A stretch of 64,000 nucleotides of DNA from CAZWBR01 sp964632305 (GCA_964632305.1 CAZWBR010000019.1:6453-70452), one strand, 5' to 3'. Positions 27,027 through 36,154 are shown, counted from the stretch's first letter. The notes: generated by a model from the sequence alone, not told the origin. Numbers and translations are program-made.

Positions 27027-28060
27027 GCCACAGAAAAAATATAGTAATTATTGGAGGTGGTCCAGCCGGGTTGGAAGCTGCATCTTATTTGGGGCACTCC
27101 GAACATCAGGTTATCTTACTGGAAAAAGAGAATCAAATAGGCGGAAAGCTGAATAAATGGCATAATCTCTTTCCCGATTTATCTCCTGCTGCAAATGTAT
27201 TGAACCATCTCAACAGAGAAGTGGAATCAACCAATATTGAAATCCGCACCAACACAGAGGCCAAATCCCTGGAAAAAAACAACGGGACTTATCGGATCAG
27301 GCTCTCTGACAACAAAACTTTAGATGCTGATGCTGTATTAATCTCCTCCGGTTTTAACCTTTTTAATGCTGAAAGAAAAGAAGAATATGGGTACGGCATC
27401 TATAAACATGTGATGACCTCTGCAGAATTGGAAGAGAACCTTTCCTCAGGGAAAGAAATACCTGCCCTGAAAGGAAAGAAAAATGCAAGGGTTGGCTTTA
27501 TTCACTGCGTAGGTTCAAGAGATAAGAAATGCGGTAACATCCATTGTTCAAAAGTTTGCTGCATCACCGGCGTGAAACAGGCCATCGAAATTAAACAACT
27601 ATATCCCAATTTTCAGGTGTTTAATTTTTATATGGACATGCGTATGTACGGCCAAAAGTTTGAAGAGCTCTATCTCGAAGCACAACAAACATATGGAGTT
27701 ACATTCATCCGTGGACGGGTATCAGAAATAGCTGAAAACATCGACGATACACTTCAGATTAAAGCTGAAGACACATTATCGGGTCGCCCGATCAAAATGA
27801 ATTTCGACTTAGTCGTTCTTCTGATTGGCATAGAGCCTGCTCCTGCCACGGCCACGCTTGCGGCTTCGTTAAATCTGACTGTAAACAGTTCGGGGTTTCT
27901 TTCAGCAAAAAACGCCCATTATCACCCGCAGGAAACGGAATTACCCGGAATTTTTATTGCCGGCGCTTGTCGTGAACCGCTCTCAATCCAGGAGACCTTA
28001 ACTGATGCCAGGGCAGCTTCTTCAAGATTATTGTCTTATTTGGAACTAGAAAAGAAATAA
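27023..28060 (+). CDS. short HdrA-like flavoprotein
   Basis: A 345-aa FAD protein. 'IVIIGGGPAGLEAASYLGHS' is the dinucleotide-binding motif, with 'KENQIGGKLNKW' as the following HdrA block. 'HCVGSRDKKCGNIHCSKVCC' is the Cys-rich signature of HdrA for its own 4Fe-4S cluster, then 'AGACREPLSIQETLTDA' near the end. It lacks the extra ferredoxin domains of full-length methanogen HdrA, so it resembles the short QmoA-type core. It could carry out quinone- or ferredoxin-linked electron transfer or bifurcation; this is not decidable from sequence. Confidence 0.85.
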   Translation: MSHRKNIVIIGGGPAGLEAASYLGHSEHQVILLEKENQIGGKLNKWHNLFPDLSPAANVLNHLNREVESTNIEIRTNTEAKSLEKNNGTYRIRLSDNKTLDADAVLISSGFNLFNAERKEEYGYGIYKHVMTSAELEENLSSGKEIPALKGKKNARVGFIHCVGSRDKKCGNIHCSKVCCITGVKQAIEIKQLYPNFQVFNFYMDMRMYGQKFEELYLEAQQTYGVTFIRGRVSEIAENIDDTLQIKAEDTLSGRPIKMNFDLVVLLIGIEPAPATATLAASLNLTVNSSGFLSAKNAHYHPQETELPGIFIAGACREPLSIQETLTDARAASSRLLSYLELEKK

Positions 28061-28072
28061 AAGGATAAATAA

Positions 28073-28396
28073 ATGATAGATTGGGGATTTTCAATATTAA
28101 AGGGGGGGCATATCGATTTTGATAAAAATGATTTTTCGCTGGCCGATAAATTAAAGACAGTTGAACCATCATTTTTATGGTGTATCGGTTGTGGAAGCTG
28201 CACTGCTACCTGTACCGCCGCACAATTCACCAACTTTAATCCAAGAAAAGTCAATCTTCTGATTCAGCGTGGTGAAACGAACGGTTTAGCCACGGAAATT
28301 TCCAAATGTATGTTATGCGGTAAATGCCAGTTAGTCTGTCCGCGTAATGTCAATACAAGAAATGTTATTCAGAATCTGAAACGATTAATGTTATGA
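28073..28396 (+). CDS. second HdrC-like 4Fe-4S protein, 107 aa
   Basis: A small ferredoxin-like subunit: 'WCIGCGSCTATCTAAQFTNF' and 'CMLCGKCQLVCPRNVNTRN' hold two 4Fe-4S clusters. The first motif ends CTA instead of CP. It is similar in plan to the N-terminal third of the gene at 25224, but without its tail. Its stop overlaps the ATG of the membrane HdrDE-like gene, so the two are translationally coupled and probably pass electrons between the soluble and membrane parts. Confidence 0.82.
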   Translation: MIDWGFSILKGGHIDFDKNDFSLADKLKTVEPSFLWCIGCGSCTATCTAAQFTNFNPRKVNLLIQRGETNGLATEISKCMLCGKCQLVCPRNVNTRNVIQNLKRLML

Positions 28397-30243
28397 TGAT
28401 CACACATTTCAATCTATTCGTGCTTCCGTTTTGCCTTGGCTTTAGCTTTCTTATTGCCGCACTACTGTTTTTGTATTTTAAATGGATGAGAAGTATAGGT
28501 GATAATTCCTCCAAAACCATCCTGCATTCTCTTTTTTCAATTAAATCCGTTTATGCCGTAAAGGAAGTTTTCCTCGAATGCCTTATCCACCGTAAGATTT
28601 TCAAAATAAATCCGCTATTGGGATATATGCATATGAGTCTTGCTTTTGGCTGGTTTATGCTGATTGTAATCGGAAAGATCGAGACTTTTTATTACACCGG
28701 TCAATTTGCAAACGAATTCTACTATCCCATATTTTTTAGATTCTTTGAACCCGCACCACATCCAACGGGGTTACTAATGGTTTTTAATTTCATAATGGAC
28801 TTTCTGTTGTTGGTCATTCTATCCGGGGTCTTATTAGCCATTGTTAAACGTTTCAGATCCAAGATTACCGGAATTAAGCAGGCAACGAAACACACAACCG
28901 GCGACCGGTTAGCCCTGACATTTCTATGGCTGATCTTTCCTTTACGCTTATTAGCAGAGAGCACTACGGCATCCTATACAGGAAACGGAAGTTTTCTCAC
29001 TCAGCCACTCGGTGATCTTTTCGGGACTTTTTTACCCGCCAAACAGGCATCCTATGTCTTATGGTGGGCTTACTCGTTTACTCTCGGAGGGTTTATGACC
29101 GCACTTCCTTTTTCCAGATACATGCACATTCCTACTGAAATTCTCCTGATATTTTTGCGGCATTATGGTTTCGACACCAAAAAAGTCTATACCGGATTTT
29201 CAGATTTTGAACTTCATTCCTGTTCAAGATGCGGAATCTGTATCGATGTTTGCCAGATGAATTCTCAGGGGGGAAACAGATCAACTCAAATGGTCTATTT
29301 CCTGCGAAATCTAAGAGAAGGAAAACTCACTCCTGCCCTGTCAGATAATTGTCTGATGTGCGGACGATGTGAGACAGTCTGTCCGGTCGGCATCTCTCTT
29401 AAGGAACATCGTTTAATCCAACGTCATACGAACACTGTTTTAAATGCCAGTAGTTTCTCGTATTTACCAAAAGAGACCAGGAGTCATGCCAATCAGGCAG
29501 AGGTGATTTATTTTGCCGGGTGTATGAGTCATCTCACCCCCTCAATCAAAAAATCGATGGTCCGAATCTTCGATACCGCTAAGGTTAATTATCTTTTCCT
29601 TGATGAGAATGCTTCCGTTTGTTGTGGTCGCCCTTTAAAGCTTGCCGGAAAATTTGAAGAGGCAGAGAAACTTGTCGAGAATAACCGTCAGCGGATTCTC
29701 CAATCCGGAGCGAAGATCCTGGTCACCTCTTGCCCTATTTGTTACAAAAGCTTTAAAGAAGATTATCACCTAAATATTCGGGTCGTTCATCACAGCGAGT
29801 ATATTTATGAGCTGATCGGAAAAAAACTAATCCATGTCGACATTGGTCTGGACAAAGTAGTTTACCATGATCCCTGCGAGTTGGGTCGTGGTGCGGGAAT
29901 CTATAACCAACCAAGGGCCGTGATTAATAGCGTGGCTCACCTGGTCCCGTTATCTGAGGAGAAGGAGAAATCGTTATGTTGCGGAGGCAGTTTGGGAAAT
30001 TTGTCAATCGCACAGGACCAACGGGAGGCTATTCAGAAGAAAACTGCAAGTTATTTATGCAATAACGATGCAAATATCATAGCCACAGCCTGTCCTCTGT
30101 GCAAGAAAAGTATTGGCAAATATGCTGAAAAACCGGTAAAGGACATCGCTGAATTAGTCGTCAACCACCTGATTTACAACAATACCAAACAGTCTAAAAC
30201 CACAAAATTGCATAGAGAGTTTGCCGGTTGCGATCCGGCTTAG
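28393..30243 (+). CDS. membrane HdrE-HdrD-like fusion, 616 aa
   Basis: The N-terminal 245 residues are a cytochrome-b-like membrane domain with about six hydrophobic segments and possible haem His ('GYMHMSLAFGWFM', 'SRYMHIPTEI'). The soluble half has two 4Fe-4S motifs at about residues 276 and 319 ('CSRCGICIDVC', 'CLMCGRCETVCPVG'). Two CCG domains follow ('AGCMSHLTPS', 'CCGRPLKLAG', 'CPICYKSF'; then 'HDPCELGRGAG', 'CCGGSLGNLS', 'CPLCKKS'). This is the HdrE+HdrD layout in one chain and could link the quinone pool to the soluble Hdr subunits. Confidence 0.85.
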   Translation: MMITHFNLFVLPFCLGFSFLIAALLFLYFKWMRSIGDNSSKTILHSLFSIKSVYAVKEVFLECLIHRKIFKINPLLGYMHMSLAFGWFMLIVIGKIETFYYTGQFANEFYYPIFFRFFEPAPHPTGLLMVFNFIMDFLLLVILSGVLLAIVKRFRSKITGIKQATKHTTGDRLALTFLWLIFPLRLLAESTTASYTGNGSFLTQPLGDLFGTFLPAKQASYVLWWAYSFTLGGFMTALPFSRYMHIPTEILLIFLRHYGFDTKKVYTGFSDFELHSCSRCGICIDVCQMNSQGGNRSTQMVYFLRNLREGKLTPALSDNCLMCGRCETVCPVGISLKEHRLIQRHTNTVLNASSFSYLPKETRSHANQAEVIYFAGCMSHLTPSIKKSMVRIFDTAKVNYLFLDENASVCCGRPLKLAGKFEEAEKLVENNRQRILQSGAKILVTSCPICYKSFKEDYHLNIRVVHHSEYIYELIGKKLIHVDIGLDKVVYHDPCELGRGAGIYNQPRAVINSVAHLVPLSEEKEKSLCCGGSLGNLSIAQDQREAIQKKTASYLCNNDANIIATACPLCKKSIGKYAEKPVKDIAELVVNHLIYNNTKQSKTTKLHREFAGCDPA

Positions 30244-30250
30244 TTTAGTG

Positions 30251-30757
30251 TCATAAATTTGAAGCGGTAATGGCCAACATTTGTCCTTCATTCTTTATTT
30301 CCGCATGACGGCAACCAACCCGGTTACAAAAACCGACACAATTATTGAAGTCAGGCGCAGGTAATGTAAAGGTCACCTTAAGATCACCGCCACATTCACA
30401 TTTGCCATAAACTGGTAGTCCAACATTGCATTCCGGACACAATATTTCGATTAATTCACCCTCAGGCAAATCCACATCCAGTGAGATTCTTGATTTATCG
30501 CCAAAGACCGGGCTTAACGCGATATAGCCATCCCCGTTACTGGTCCTCACCTTCAAAAATATGCCATTATAATTCCCGAAACGAACCCTTGATGAAATCA
30601 GACTATGGCCTTGGGGACAATAACAATCTGTTACAACGATTATTTTCTTTGCCTTCTCTTCGTCACTCTTCTTCGGACGTGGGATAAACAAAATCCCGCT
30701 CTTATCAAATATTTTCATCATGGCTTCAGGTTTTAATTTGAAATAATACAAAGTCAA
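30251..30757 (-). CDS. uncharacterised Cys-rich protein, about 156-168 aa
   Basis: I do not recognise the family. The start is probably one of the Met codons at 'MMKIFDKSGIL' rather than the first. Cys pairs in 'VTDCYCPQGHSL', 'LCPECNVGLPVYGKCECGG' and 'NNCVGFCNRVGCRHAEI' suggest two zinc ribbons or metal sites. It has no membrane segment. It is convergent with the Hdr-like cluster (7-bp gap) and unlinked to a co-oriented operon. A zinc-binding role is an inference. Confidence 0.6.
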   Translation of the reverse strand: MTLYYFKLKPEAMMKIFDKSGILFIPRPKKSDEEKAKKIIVVTDCYCPQGHSLISSRVRFGNYNGIFLKVRTSNGDGYIALSPVFGDKSRISLDVDLPEGELIEILCPECNVGLPVYGKCECGGDLKVTFTLPAPDFNNCVGFCNRVGCRHAEIKNEGQMLAITASNL

Positions 30758-31133
30758 TACCTGCTAATTTATAAAATATTTCGATAATACAAAAATAATA
30801 TATAAGTAAAACACTGAATTATATATTAAAAAACAATCCGGCACTATCCGTGTGAATTCAACATTTCAGTTGAATCGATCAAGAGATATTCCTATCAGGG
30901 AATAATCCGTTTATCTCTTTTAATCCATCATTTCCGGCATCGGATTCTCACCTAATCCGGATTGTCATTGTTTTGCTTCGGTCATCTGTAGAAGATATAT
31001 TGCTGTTTCATTACAGAATAAAAGATTGCCAATTTGGCATTTATAGTCATCTGATTTCCGATCCCCCGTATTTTCAAATAAAAAAGAGGCGCTCTTTTCA
31101 GAAAGCCTCTCTCAATAGTCTGACCTTTTAATC
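30758..31133. other. gap with RNA-structure-like repeats and a terminator
   Basis: No gene seen. AAGAGATA (about 30885) and TATCTCTT (about 30911) enclose a smaller hairpin with TTCC and GGGAA arms. Near 31083-31112 AGAGGC and GCCTCT form the stem of a terminator with a T-run on the minus strand, which fits the end of the metallopeptidase gene at 31134. Confidence 0.4.
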
Positions 31134-31814
31134 TTAATCTCTTCTTCCAAGGAAGATCATGATGTAATAAAGCAATGTAGCCAACGAACCAAGCGCAGCA
31201 ACAATATAGGTATATCCAGCCCATCTCAAAGCATCTTCGGCTTTTTCCTGAGTTTGATAGGTGGTAATTCCTGCGCTTCTCAGCCAAACCAATGCCCGAT
31301 TACTGGCATTTATCTCTACCGGAAGGGTGATAAAACTAAACAAGGTGGTGGTTGCAAAAAGAATGATACCAAACAAAAGGATTGCCGGAAATTTCTCTAC
31401 CATAAAGATTCCTGCCAACAACACCCATTGCATCCATTTGGAACTAAAACTGACCACCGGCACCAGACTTGAACGCATTCCCAGCCACTGATAAGCCTGG
31501 GCATGCTGAACTGCATGGCCACATTCGTGGGCGGCAACCGCCGCGGCAGCCACATTCTTCCCGTAATAAACTTCCTCACTAAGATTTATCGTCTTCTTCG
31601 TGGGATCGTAATGATCAGTCAATTGACCCGATACTGATCCGATACTCACTCCCTGTATCCTATTGTCGCGCAACATTTTTTCAGCCACATCCCGTCCCGA
31701 CATCCCATTTGCTGTAGGGATACTCGAGTATTCAACGAACCGACGTTTTAATTGATTACTTATCAACCAACTGATAATGGCAAAAACGATGAAAATAATC
31801 CAGATACCACTCAT
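31134..31814 (-). CDS. YugP-family zinc metallopeptidase
   Basis: A 226-aa membrane protein. The zinc motif is 'AAAAVAAHECGHAVQHAQAY' (HExxH variant HECGH). It has an N-terminal membrane helix ('IWIIFIVFAIISWLISNQL') and three hydrophobic segments in the C-terminal half. 'YGKNVAAAAV' and 'LPVEINASNRAL' are typical of the YugP/PF04298 family. Its role is probably membrane protein quality control, with substrates unknown. It is complete and monocistronic. Confidence 0.9.
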   Translation of the reverse strand: MSGIWIIFIVFAIISWLISNQLKRRFVEYSSIPTANGMSGRDVAEKMLRDNRIQGVSIGSVSGQLTDHYDPTKKTINLSEEVYYGKNVAAAAVAAHECGHAVQHAQAYQWLGMRSSLVPVVSFSSKWMQWVLLAGIFMVEKFPAILLFGIILFATTTLFSFITLPVEINASNRALVWLRSAGITTYQTQEKAEDALRWAGYTYIVAALGSLATLLYYIMIFLGRRD

Positions 31815-32062
31815 TTTATTTACTATTTAATTTTACCTATTCACATCAAATTTATGGCCAAATTTTTAAAAATGCTAAATTGGCAGCTATATCCATGTTT
31901 TTTAACAAAGATTTATCATCCCTGATCAGGTTGAAGTCGATTTTTCAACAGCAATCTTCCTTAGATTTTCAACATTCGAAATTAATTACTTATGTTTGAA
32001 TTAAAGGAAAAAAAACGTTATTTTTAGGATAATGAATTAACGTATTATTTAAAGTTGAAAAT

Positions 32063-32341
32063 ATGAAAAAGTTATTAGCATTATTTATCGTTGCAGCTTT
32101 CTTGTTTGCATCAGCTGCATCAGCCCAGGAAAATCCGGCTAAGCGGAAGGCAAAACCGAAGACGGAGCAAAGAGGCGAGAAAGGAAAATCTGAAGCTGCT
32201 CAGGCTGAACACAAAGGAACAAAGGGTAAATCGGAAGAAGCAAAGGCAAAACACAAAAAAATCAGAAAGGGAAAGAAACAAAACCAGAACATCAAAGATG
32301 ATCGGGTGCCAAGTGTGATTCGCGACCGTAATATCCCTTAA
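32063..32341 (+). CDS. small secreted Lys/Glu-rich protein, 92 aa
   Basis: A clear signal peptide ('MKKLLALFIVAAFLFASAAS', cleavage near AQE) is followed by about 70 residues of Lys, Glu, Ala and Gly in a repeating pattern ('GEKGKSEAAQAEHKGTKGKS'). The mature part has no Cys and no fold signature, and is probably disordered and strongly basic. The family is unknown. It is convergent with the DUF502 gene, with a 12-bp gap. The clean signal peptide and absence of stops in this frame support a real gene. Confidence 0.65.
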   Translation: MKKLLALFIVAAFLFASAASAQENPAKRKAKPKTEQRGEKGKSEAAQAEHKGTKGKSEEAKAKHKKIRKGKKQNQNIKDDRVPSVIRDRNIP

Positions 32342-32353
32342 TGATTTAAGTCT

Positions 32354-32929
32354 TTATATTCCTTCAAGATCTGAGACCCCGCCCGATACGACAAACTTCA
32401 TCGCTTCGGCAGGTGGCACCATCAGTGGTTTTATTCGATGAACAGGTACAATATAGAGTTCACCGGAAAAATTATAAGAATGAGGGAAGTAGACAGCCAC
32501 TTTGTTACTCAATCCAAGATTTTCCAAATTGTTCTGAGTAACGAACCCCATTTTCCACAGGTCGTTTTCTTCGTTAAAAAGAACCAAAACGGGACTGTGG
32601 AATTTTTTTTCCTTTCCCACAAAAGCAGAAAAGAGATCATTTATCGAGGTATAGATTAACCGAACGAGTGGCGCTTTATTGAGTATTCGGTTGATTAATT
32701 TTTTGACAGGTCGCGCAACAATTGTCTCCCCGATTATCCCTAAAAAAATCAGGAAAATGATGATCAACAAAATTCCCATCCCCGGGGCTTTTACTTCAAA
32801 AAACTTCTCAAGATAATCGCTTAATAGTCCATCGGCAAACTGGAATGCCTTAAAAACAATATATCCCGTTATAACCAAAGGGGCAATCAGCAATAAGCCC
32901 TGCAAAAAGTATGTTCCAAGCCTTTTCAT
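32354..32929 (-). CDS. DUF502 membrane protein
   Basis: A 191-aa protein starting at 'MKRLGTYFLQGLLLIAPLVI'; the longer frame adds 15 unlikely residues. It has two membrane helices, the first ending 'GYIVFKAFQFADGLL' and the second 'GMGILLIIIFLIFLGIIGET', then a soluble domain with 'LVRLIYTSINDLFSAFVGKE' and 'VAVYFPHSYNFSGELYIVP'. This matches the DUF502 family, which is widespread and uncharacterised. A role in membrane homeostasis is a guess. The gene is complete and alone. Confidence 0.82.
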   Translation of the reverse strand: MKRLGTYFLQGLLLIAPLVITGYIVFKAFQFADGLLSDYLEKFFEVKAPGMGILLIIIFLIFLGIIGETIVARPVKKLINRILNKAPLVRLIYTSINDLFSAFVGKEKKFHSPVLVLFNEENDLWKMGFVTQNNLENLGLSNKVAVYFPHSYNFSGELYIVPVHRIKPLMVPPAEAMKFVVSGGVSDLEGI

Positions 32930-33006
32930 CCTATTGTAGTTTTCAGTTTCAGGACTGCAAAGATAAAAAAACAAATATCCATAACTTGAACTACCGGCCC
33001 CAACGG

Positions 33007-33327
33007 CTATTTATTGGATTTGATCATGGTTAGAAGCATTTTAAACGCTGTAGATGACTCAACGGCATGAACCTCTCCGGTAGGAAGCATCAAAACATCT
33101 CCCTTTTTCATGCGATTTTTCTCTTCGCCTACCATGAAAACACACTCCCCATCAACAATCTGCACCATTGCATCAAACGGGGCAACATGAGGGCTCAAGC
33201 CCTGTCCCTTGTCAAAGGCAAAGAGGGTGACGGTCCCGGTTTCCTTCTTTATAATAGTTTTACTCACGACGGCTCCCTCTGAATAGTCGATATAATTCTC
33301 AAGCTGAAAAACTTTATTATTGTTCAT
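33007..33327 (-). CDS. cupin-domain protein, 106 aa
   Basis: A single cupin barrel. Motif 1 is 'GLSPHVAPFDAMVQIVDGEC', with one His and without the full His/His/Glu set. Motif 2 is 'KKGDVLMLPTGEVHAVES'. Incomplete metal ligands suggest a binding or regulatory role rather than a dioxygenase. It sits upstream of the hcp terminator on the same strand and is separated from hcp by 96 bp, so it may be the last gene of the hcp unit, although the terminator argues against that. Confidence 0.75.
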   Translation of the reverse strand: MNNNKVFQLENYIDYSEGAVVSKTIIKKETGTVTLFAFDKGQGLSPHVAPFDAMVQIVDGECVFMVGEEKNRMKKGDVLMLPTGEVHAVESSTAFKMLLTMIKSNK

Positions 33328-33378
33328 ATTTTACTCGTTAATAAGTTATTTGTATTGATCAGATTTAAGTTTTAAAAA

Positions 33379-33409
33379 CCGGAACATATCAGCTTTTGAC
33401 ATGCTCCGG
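33379..33409 (-). terminator. terminator after hcp
   Basis: CCGGAACATATCA and TGACATGCTCCGG pair with one or two mismatches around a short loop; on the minus strand a T-run follows. Confidence 0.6.
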
Positions 33410-33423
33410 CTTCTTAACAGATT

Positions 33424-35070
33424 TTACGCAAGAAATACTTTCAGATCTTCATCAACCGTTGTAATACCGCTGATACCGAAGTTTTCAACCAATACCCTCG
33501 CCACATTCGGCGAAAGGAAGGCAGGTAAAGTTGGTCCCAGATGGATATTTTTTACCCCGAGGTAAAGAAGAGCCAACAAAACGATCACCGCTTTTTGTTC
33601 GTACCAGGCAATATTATAGGCGATAGGCAACTCATTAATATCATTAAGATTAAACACCTGCTTGAGGGTTAATGCAATCACAGCCAACGAATAGGAATCG
33701 TTACATTGTCCGGCATCCAATACTCTCGGAATCCCGTTAATATCACCTAACGGAAGTTTATTATAACGATATTTAGCACATCCGGCCGTCAAAATAACAG
33801 TGTCCTGCGGAAGTTTTGAAGCGAACTCCGTGTAATAATTACGGTCCTTCATACGGCCATCGCAGCCTGCCATCACGAAAAATTTCCTGATCGCACCACT
33901 CTTAACGGCATCCACAACTTTATCTGCCAACTGCAAGACCTGGTTATGGGCAAACCCACCCACGATAGTCCCTTTTTCAATCTCAACCGGAGGAGCACAT
34001 CGTTTGGCATGTTCGATGATCACACTAAAATCTTTCGGATTCCCGTCTTTCCGGTCGGCAATATGGGTGCAACCCTCAAAACCGGAAGCTCCTGTCGTGT
34101 AAATACGATCGATATAGGATGTTTTGGGAGGAACGATACAATTGGTGGTAAACAAAACAGGGCCATTGAAGCTCTCAAATTCTGTGGTTTGTTGCCACCA
34201 CGCGCTGCCGTAATTGCCGACAAAATGAGTATACTTCTTAAATGCCGGATAATAATGGGCAGGCAACATCTCACTGTGAGTATATACATCAACGCCGGTA
34301 CCGTCAGTCTGTTTCAACAACTCTTCGAGATCTTTCAGGTCATGTCCGCTTACCAGGATAGCCGGATTGTTGCGAACCCCAATATTTACAGCGGTGATTT
34401 CAGGATTACCATAGCTCTCGGTATTGGCTTTATCCAGCAACGCCATAACATCAACACCATATTTGCCGGTCTCAAGGGTTAAGGCCACTAACTGGTCGAT
34501 GGTTAATGAATCATCCGTGGTCGCAGCCAATGCTCTTTGCATAAAGGCAAAGATCTCGTTGTTTTTGTACCCAAGATTAAAGGCGTGCTCTGCATAAGCG
34601 GCCATACCCTTCACTCCATAAGTAATCAACTCACGAAGCGACCTGATGTCCGGGTTAACCGTTGACAGAATGCCAATCTTCGTCGATTTTTCGAGATACT
34701 CTTCAATCGTTTCAGCCTCCCATGTGGCCGAAGGATGTAATTCAGCCGGAAGCTTTCCGCCTTCCGACAGGAACCTGTTTTTCAATTCATTCCGCAAGTT
34801 GATCCCTTTGCGAATTTGTGCTTCAATCTTATTTTTATCAAAATTCGCATTGGTGATGGTCATGAAGAGCGAATCGAAGACAAATCGGTTTGCATCGTCC
34901 CATTCGATTGATAGTTTACGGGCAGTTGTGGTGTAAATGGAGATCCCTTTGGTTATCCAAACCAGTAAATCCTGAAGATTTGCCACATCATCGGTCTTAC
35001 CGCAAACCCCCTTAACCGTACATCCGGTGCCTTTTGAGGCTTCCTGACATTGAAAACAAAACATTTCCAT
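33424..35070 (-). CDS. hcp: hybrid cluster protein (hydroxylamine reductase), class I
   Basis: A 548-aa protein. The N-terminal Cys motif is C-x2-C-x8-C-x5-C ('MFCFQCQEASKGTGC'), the class I spacing found in anaerobes, which binds the 4Fe-4S cluster. Hybrid-cluster ligands occur in 'VSGHDLKDLEELL', 'GFEGCTHIADRK', 'VILTAGCAKYRYN' and 'RVLDAGQCNDSYSLA'. Hcp is tied to NO and nitrosative stress as an NO or hydroxylamine reductase. A ferredoxin-like gene lies just upstream, and a divergent Crp/Fnr regulator with a palindromic site lies beyond it. Confidence 0.95.
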   Translation of the reverse strand: MEMFCFQCQEASKGTGCTVKGVCGKTDDVANLQDLLVWITKGISIYTTTARKLSIEWDDANRFVFDSLFMTITNANFDKNKIEAQIRKGINLRNELKNRFLSEGGKLPAELHPSATWEAETIEEYLEKSTKIGILSTVNPDIRSLRELITYGVKGMAAYAEHAFNLGYKNNEIFAFMQRALAATTDDSLTIDQLVALTLETGKYGVDVMALLDKANTESYGNPEITAVNIGVRNNPAILVSGHDLKDLEELLKQTDGTGVDVYTHSEMLPAHYYPAFKKYTHFVGNYGSAWWQQTTEFESFNGPVLFTTNCIVPPKTSYIDRIYTTGASGFEGCTHIADRKDGNPKDFSVIIEHAKRCAPPVEIEKGTIVGGFAHNQVLQLADKVVDAVKSGAIRKFFVMAGCDGRMKDRNYYTEFASKLPQDTVILTAGCAKYRYNKLPLGDINGIPRVLDAGQCNDSYSLAVIALTLKQVFNLNDINELPIAYNIAWYEQKAVIVLLALLYLGVKNIHLGPTLPAFLSPNVARVLVENFGISGITTVDEDLKVFLA

Positions 35071-35156
35071 AATGACTAAATTTTACTTTTTGTTTTTAAA
35101 TCCGAGTATACTGTCCTTAGTGTCTATGAACAGTATTTTTATTGACTTTTAAATTA

Positions 35157-36038
35157 TTACATCCACTCTTCGGAGAGAATTTCTCCTTTGATGGAGACAG
35201 TAACAGCTTTAACCGGGACTTTTCTCCCGGCTCGCTGCATTGCCATTTGAGCCAGGTGGAGTAATCCTCCGCAACATGGCACCTCCATAACCAAAACCGT
35301 TATGGTATTTATTTTTGAATTGTCGATCAACTGGATCAGTTTCTGCAGATAGATTTCTTTCCCCTGGTCAAGTTTTGGGCAGGCGATAACCAAAGACTTG
35401 TTTTTTAACCAGTTTTGATGAAAATCGCCCAACGCGAAGGCTGTACAATCAGCCGCGACAAGAAGGTCCGATCCCTGAAAATAGGCAGCACCAGGATTAA
35501 TTAGGTGCAACTGAACAGGCCATTGCCTGAGTTGTGAACCCGCTGAAACGGTAGAGGCATCCTGAACTGGTCGCAGGGAGGCCGGATCAAACACTACCGT
35601 CTGCGAACCAGGGCAACCACCCCCGCAGGCAGAGCCCTTCGCTGCCTGAGCCTCTTGATGAACGGCATTTTTGACATCCTGAACCTTAAAACTCAACTTT
35701 GAGTCGTTCTCCACCAGATAACCCATCCCCTGTTTCAGGTACCCGGTCTCATTATGATCTTTCAGATGCTTCAAATGAGCCACAACAGTATTAAAACCTT
35801 TATCGACCATATATTCCATCACTTTGACCTCATCGTAAGGCTCTGCCTCCCTTTGTTCGATGGTAATCGCCCCTTCAGGGCAATGCCCTATACAGGCTCC
35901 AAGTCCGTCACACATCAGTTCACTGACTAATCTGACTTTTCCATCAATAACCTGAAGAGCCCCCTCATGACAATTGGGAACACACAATCCACATCCGTTG
36001 CATAAATCCTCGTCTATCTTTATTATATCTCTTTTCAT
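35157..36038 (-). CDS. ferredoxin-domain partner protein of Hcp
   Basis: A 293-aa protein beginning with two 4Fe-4S motifs, 'CNGCGLCVPNCHEGA' and 'CDGLGACIGHCPEGAI'. A third Cys-rich patch 'GSACGGGCPGSQ' follows the linker. The C-terminal domain contains 'LLVAADCTAFALGDFHQNWL', 'IACPKLDQGK' and 'MEVPCCGGLLHLAQM'. The plan matches the 4Fe-4S proteins encoded next to hcp in many anaerobes, which probably deliver electrons to Hcp. It is first in the hcp operon (86-bp gap) and is preceded by the palindrome at 36111. Confidence 0.85.
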   Translation of the reverse strand: MKRDIIKIDEDLCNGCGLCVPNCHEGALQVIDGKVRLVSELMCDGLGACIGHCPEGAITIEQREAEPYDEVKVMEYMVDKGFNTVVAHLKHLKDHNETGYLKQGMGYLVENDSKLSFKVQDVKNAVHQEAQAAKGSACGGGCPGSQTVVFDPASLRPVQDASTVSAGSQLRQWPVQLHLINPGAAYFQGSDLLVAADCTAFALGDFHQNWLKNKSLVIACPKLDQGKEIYLQKLIQLIDNSKINTITVLVMEVPCCGGLLHLAQMAMQRAGRKVPVKAVTVSIKGEILSEEWM

Positions 36039-36082
36039 ATTTTTTATCTGTACTTAGATTCTTAATCCATCTTCCTACACAA

Positions 36083-36143
36083 CAAAAATATGATGCCTCT
36101 CCGCCAAAAAGTGTAACAGTGGTTACACTCTTGATTATATTTG
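36083..36143. promoter_or_regulatory. divergent hcp / regulator promoter with a Crp/Fnr-type palindrome
   Basis: GTGTAACAGTGGTTACAC (36111-36128) is a perfect 7-4-7 palindrome with the 4-bp spacer of FNR-type sites. On the minus strand TATTTTTG (36083-36090) is a good -7 element. With a start a few bases downstream the palindrome centre would lie about 40-43 bp upstream, the class II activator position. On the plus strand TATATTTG (36136-36143) serves the regulator gene and the palindrome covers its -33 region, so activation of hcp and self-repression are inferred. Confidence 0.65.
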
Positions 36144-36154
36144 CAAAAAAAAGT

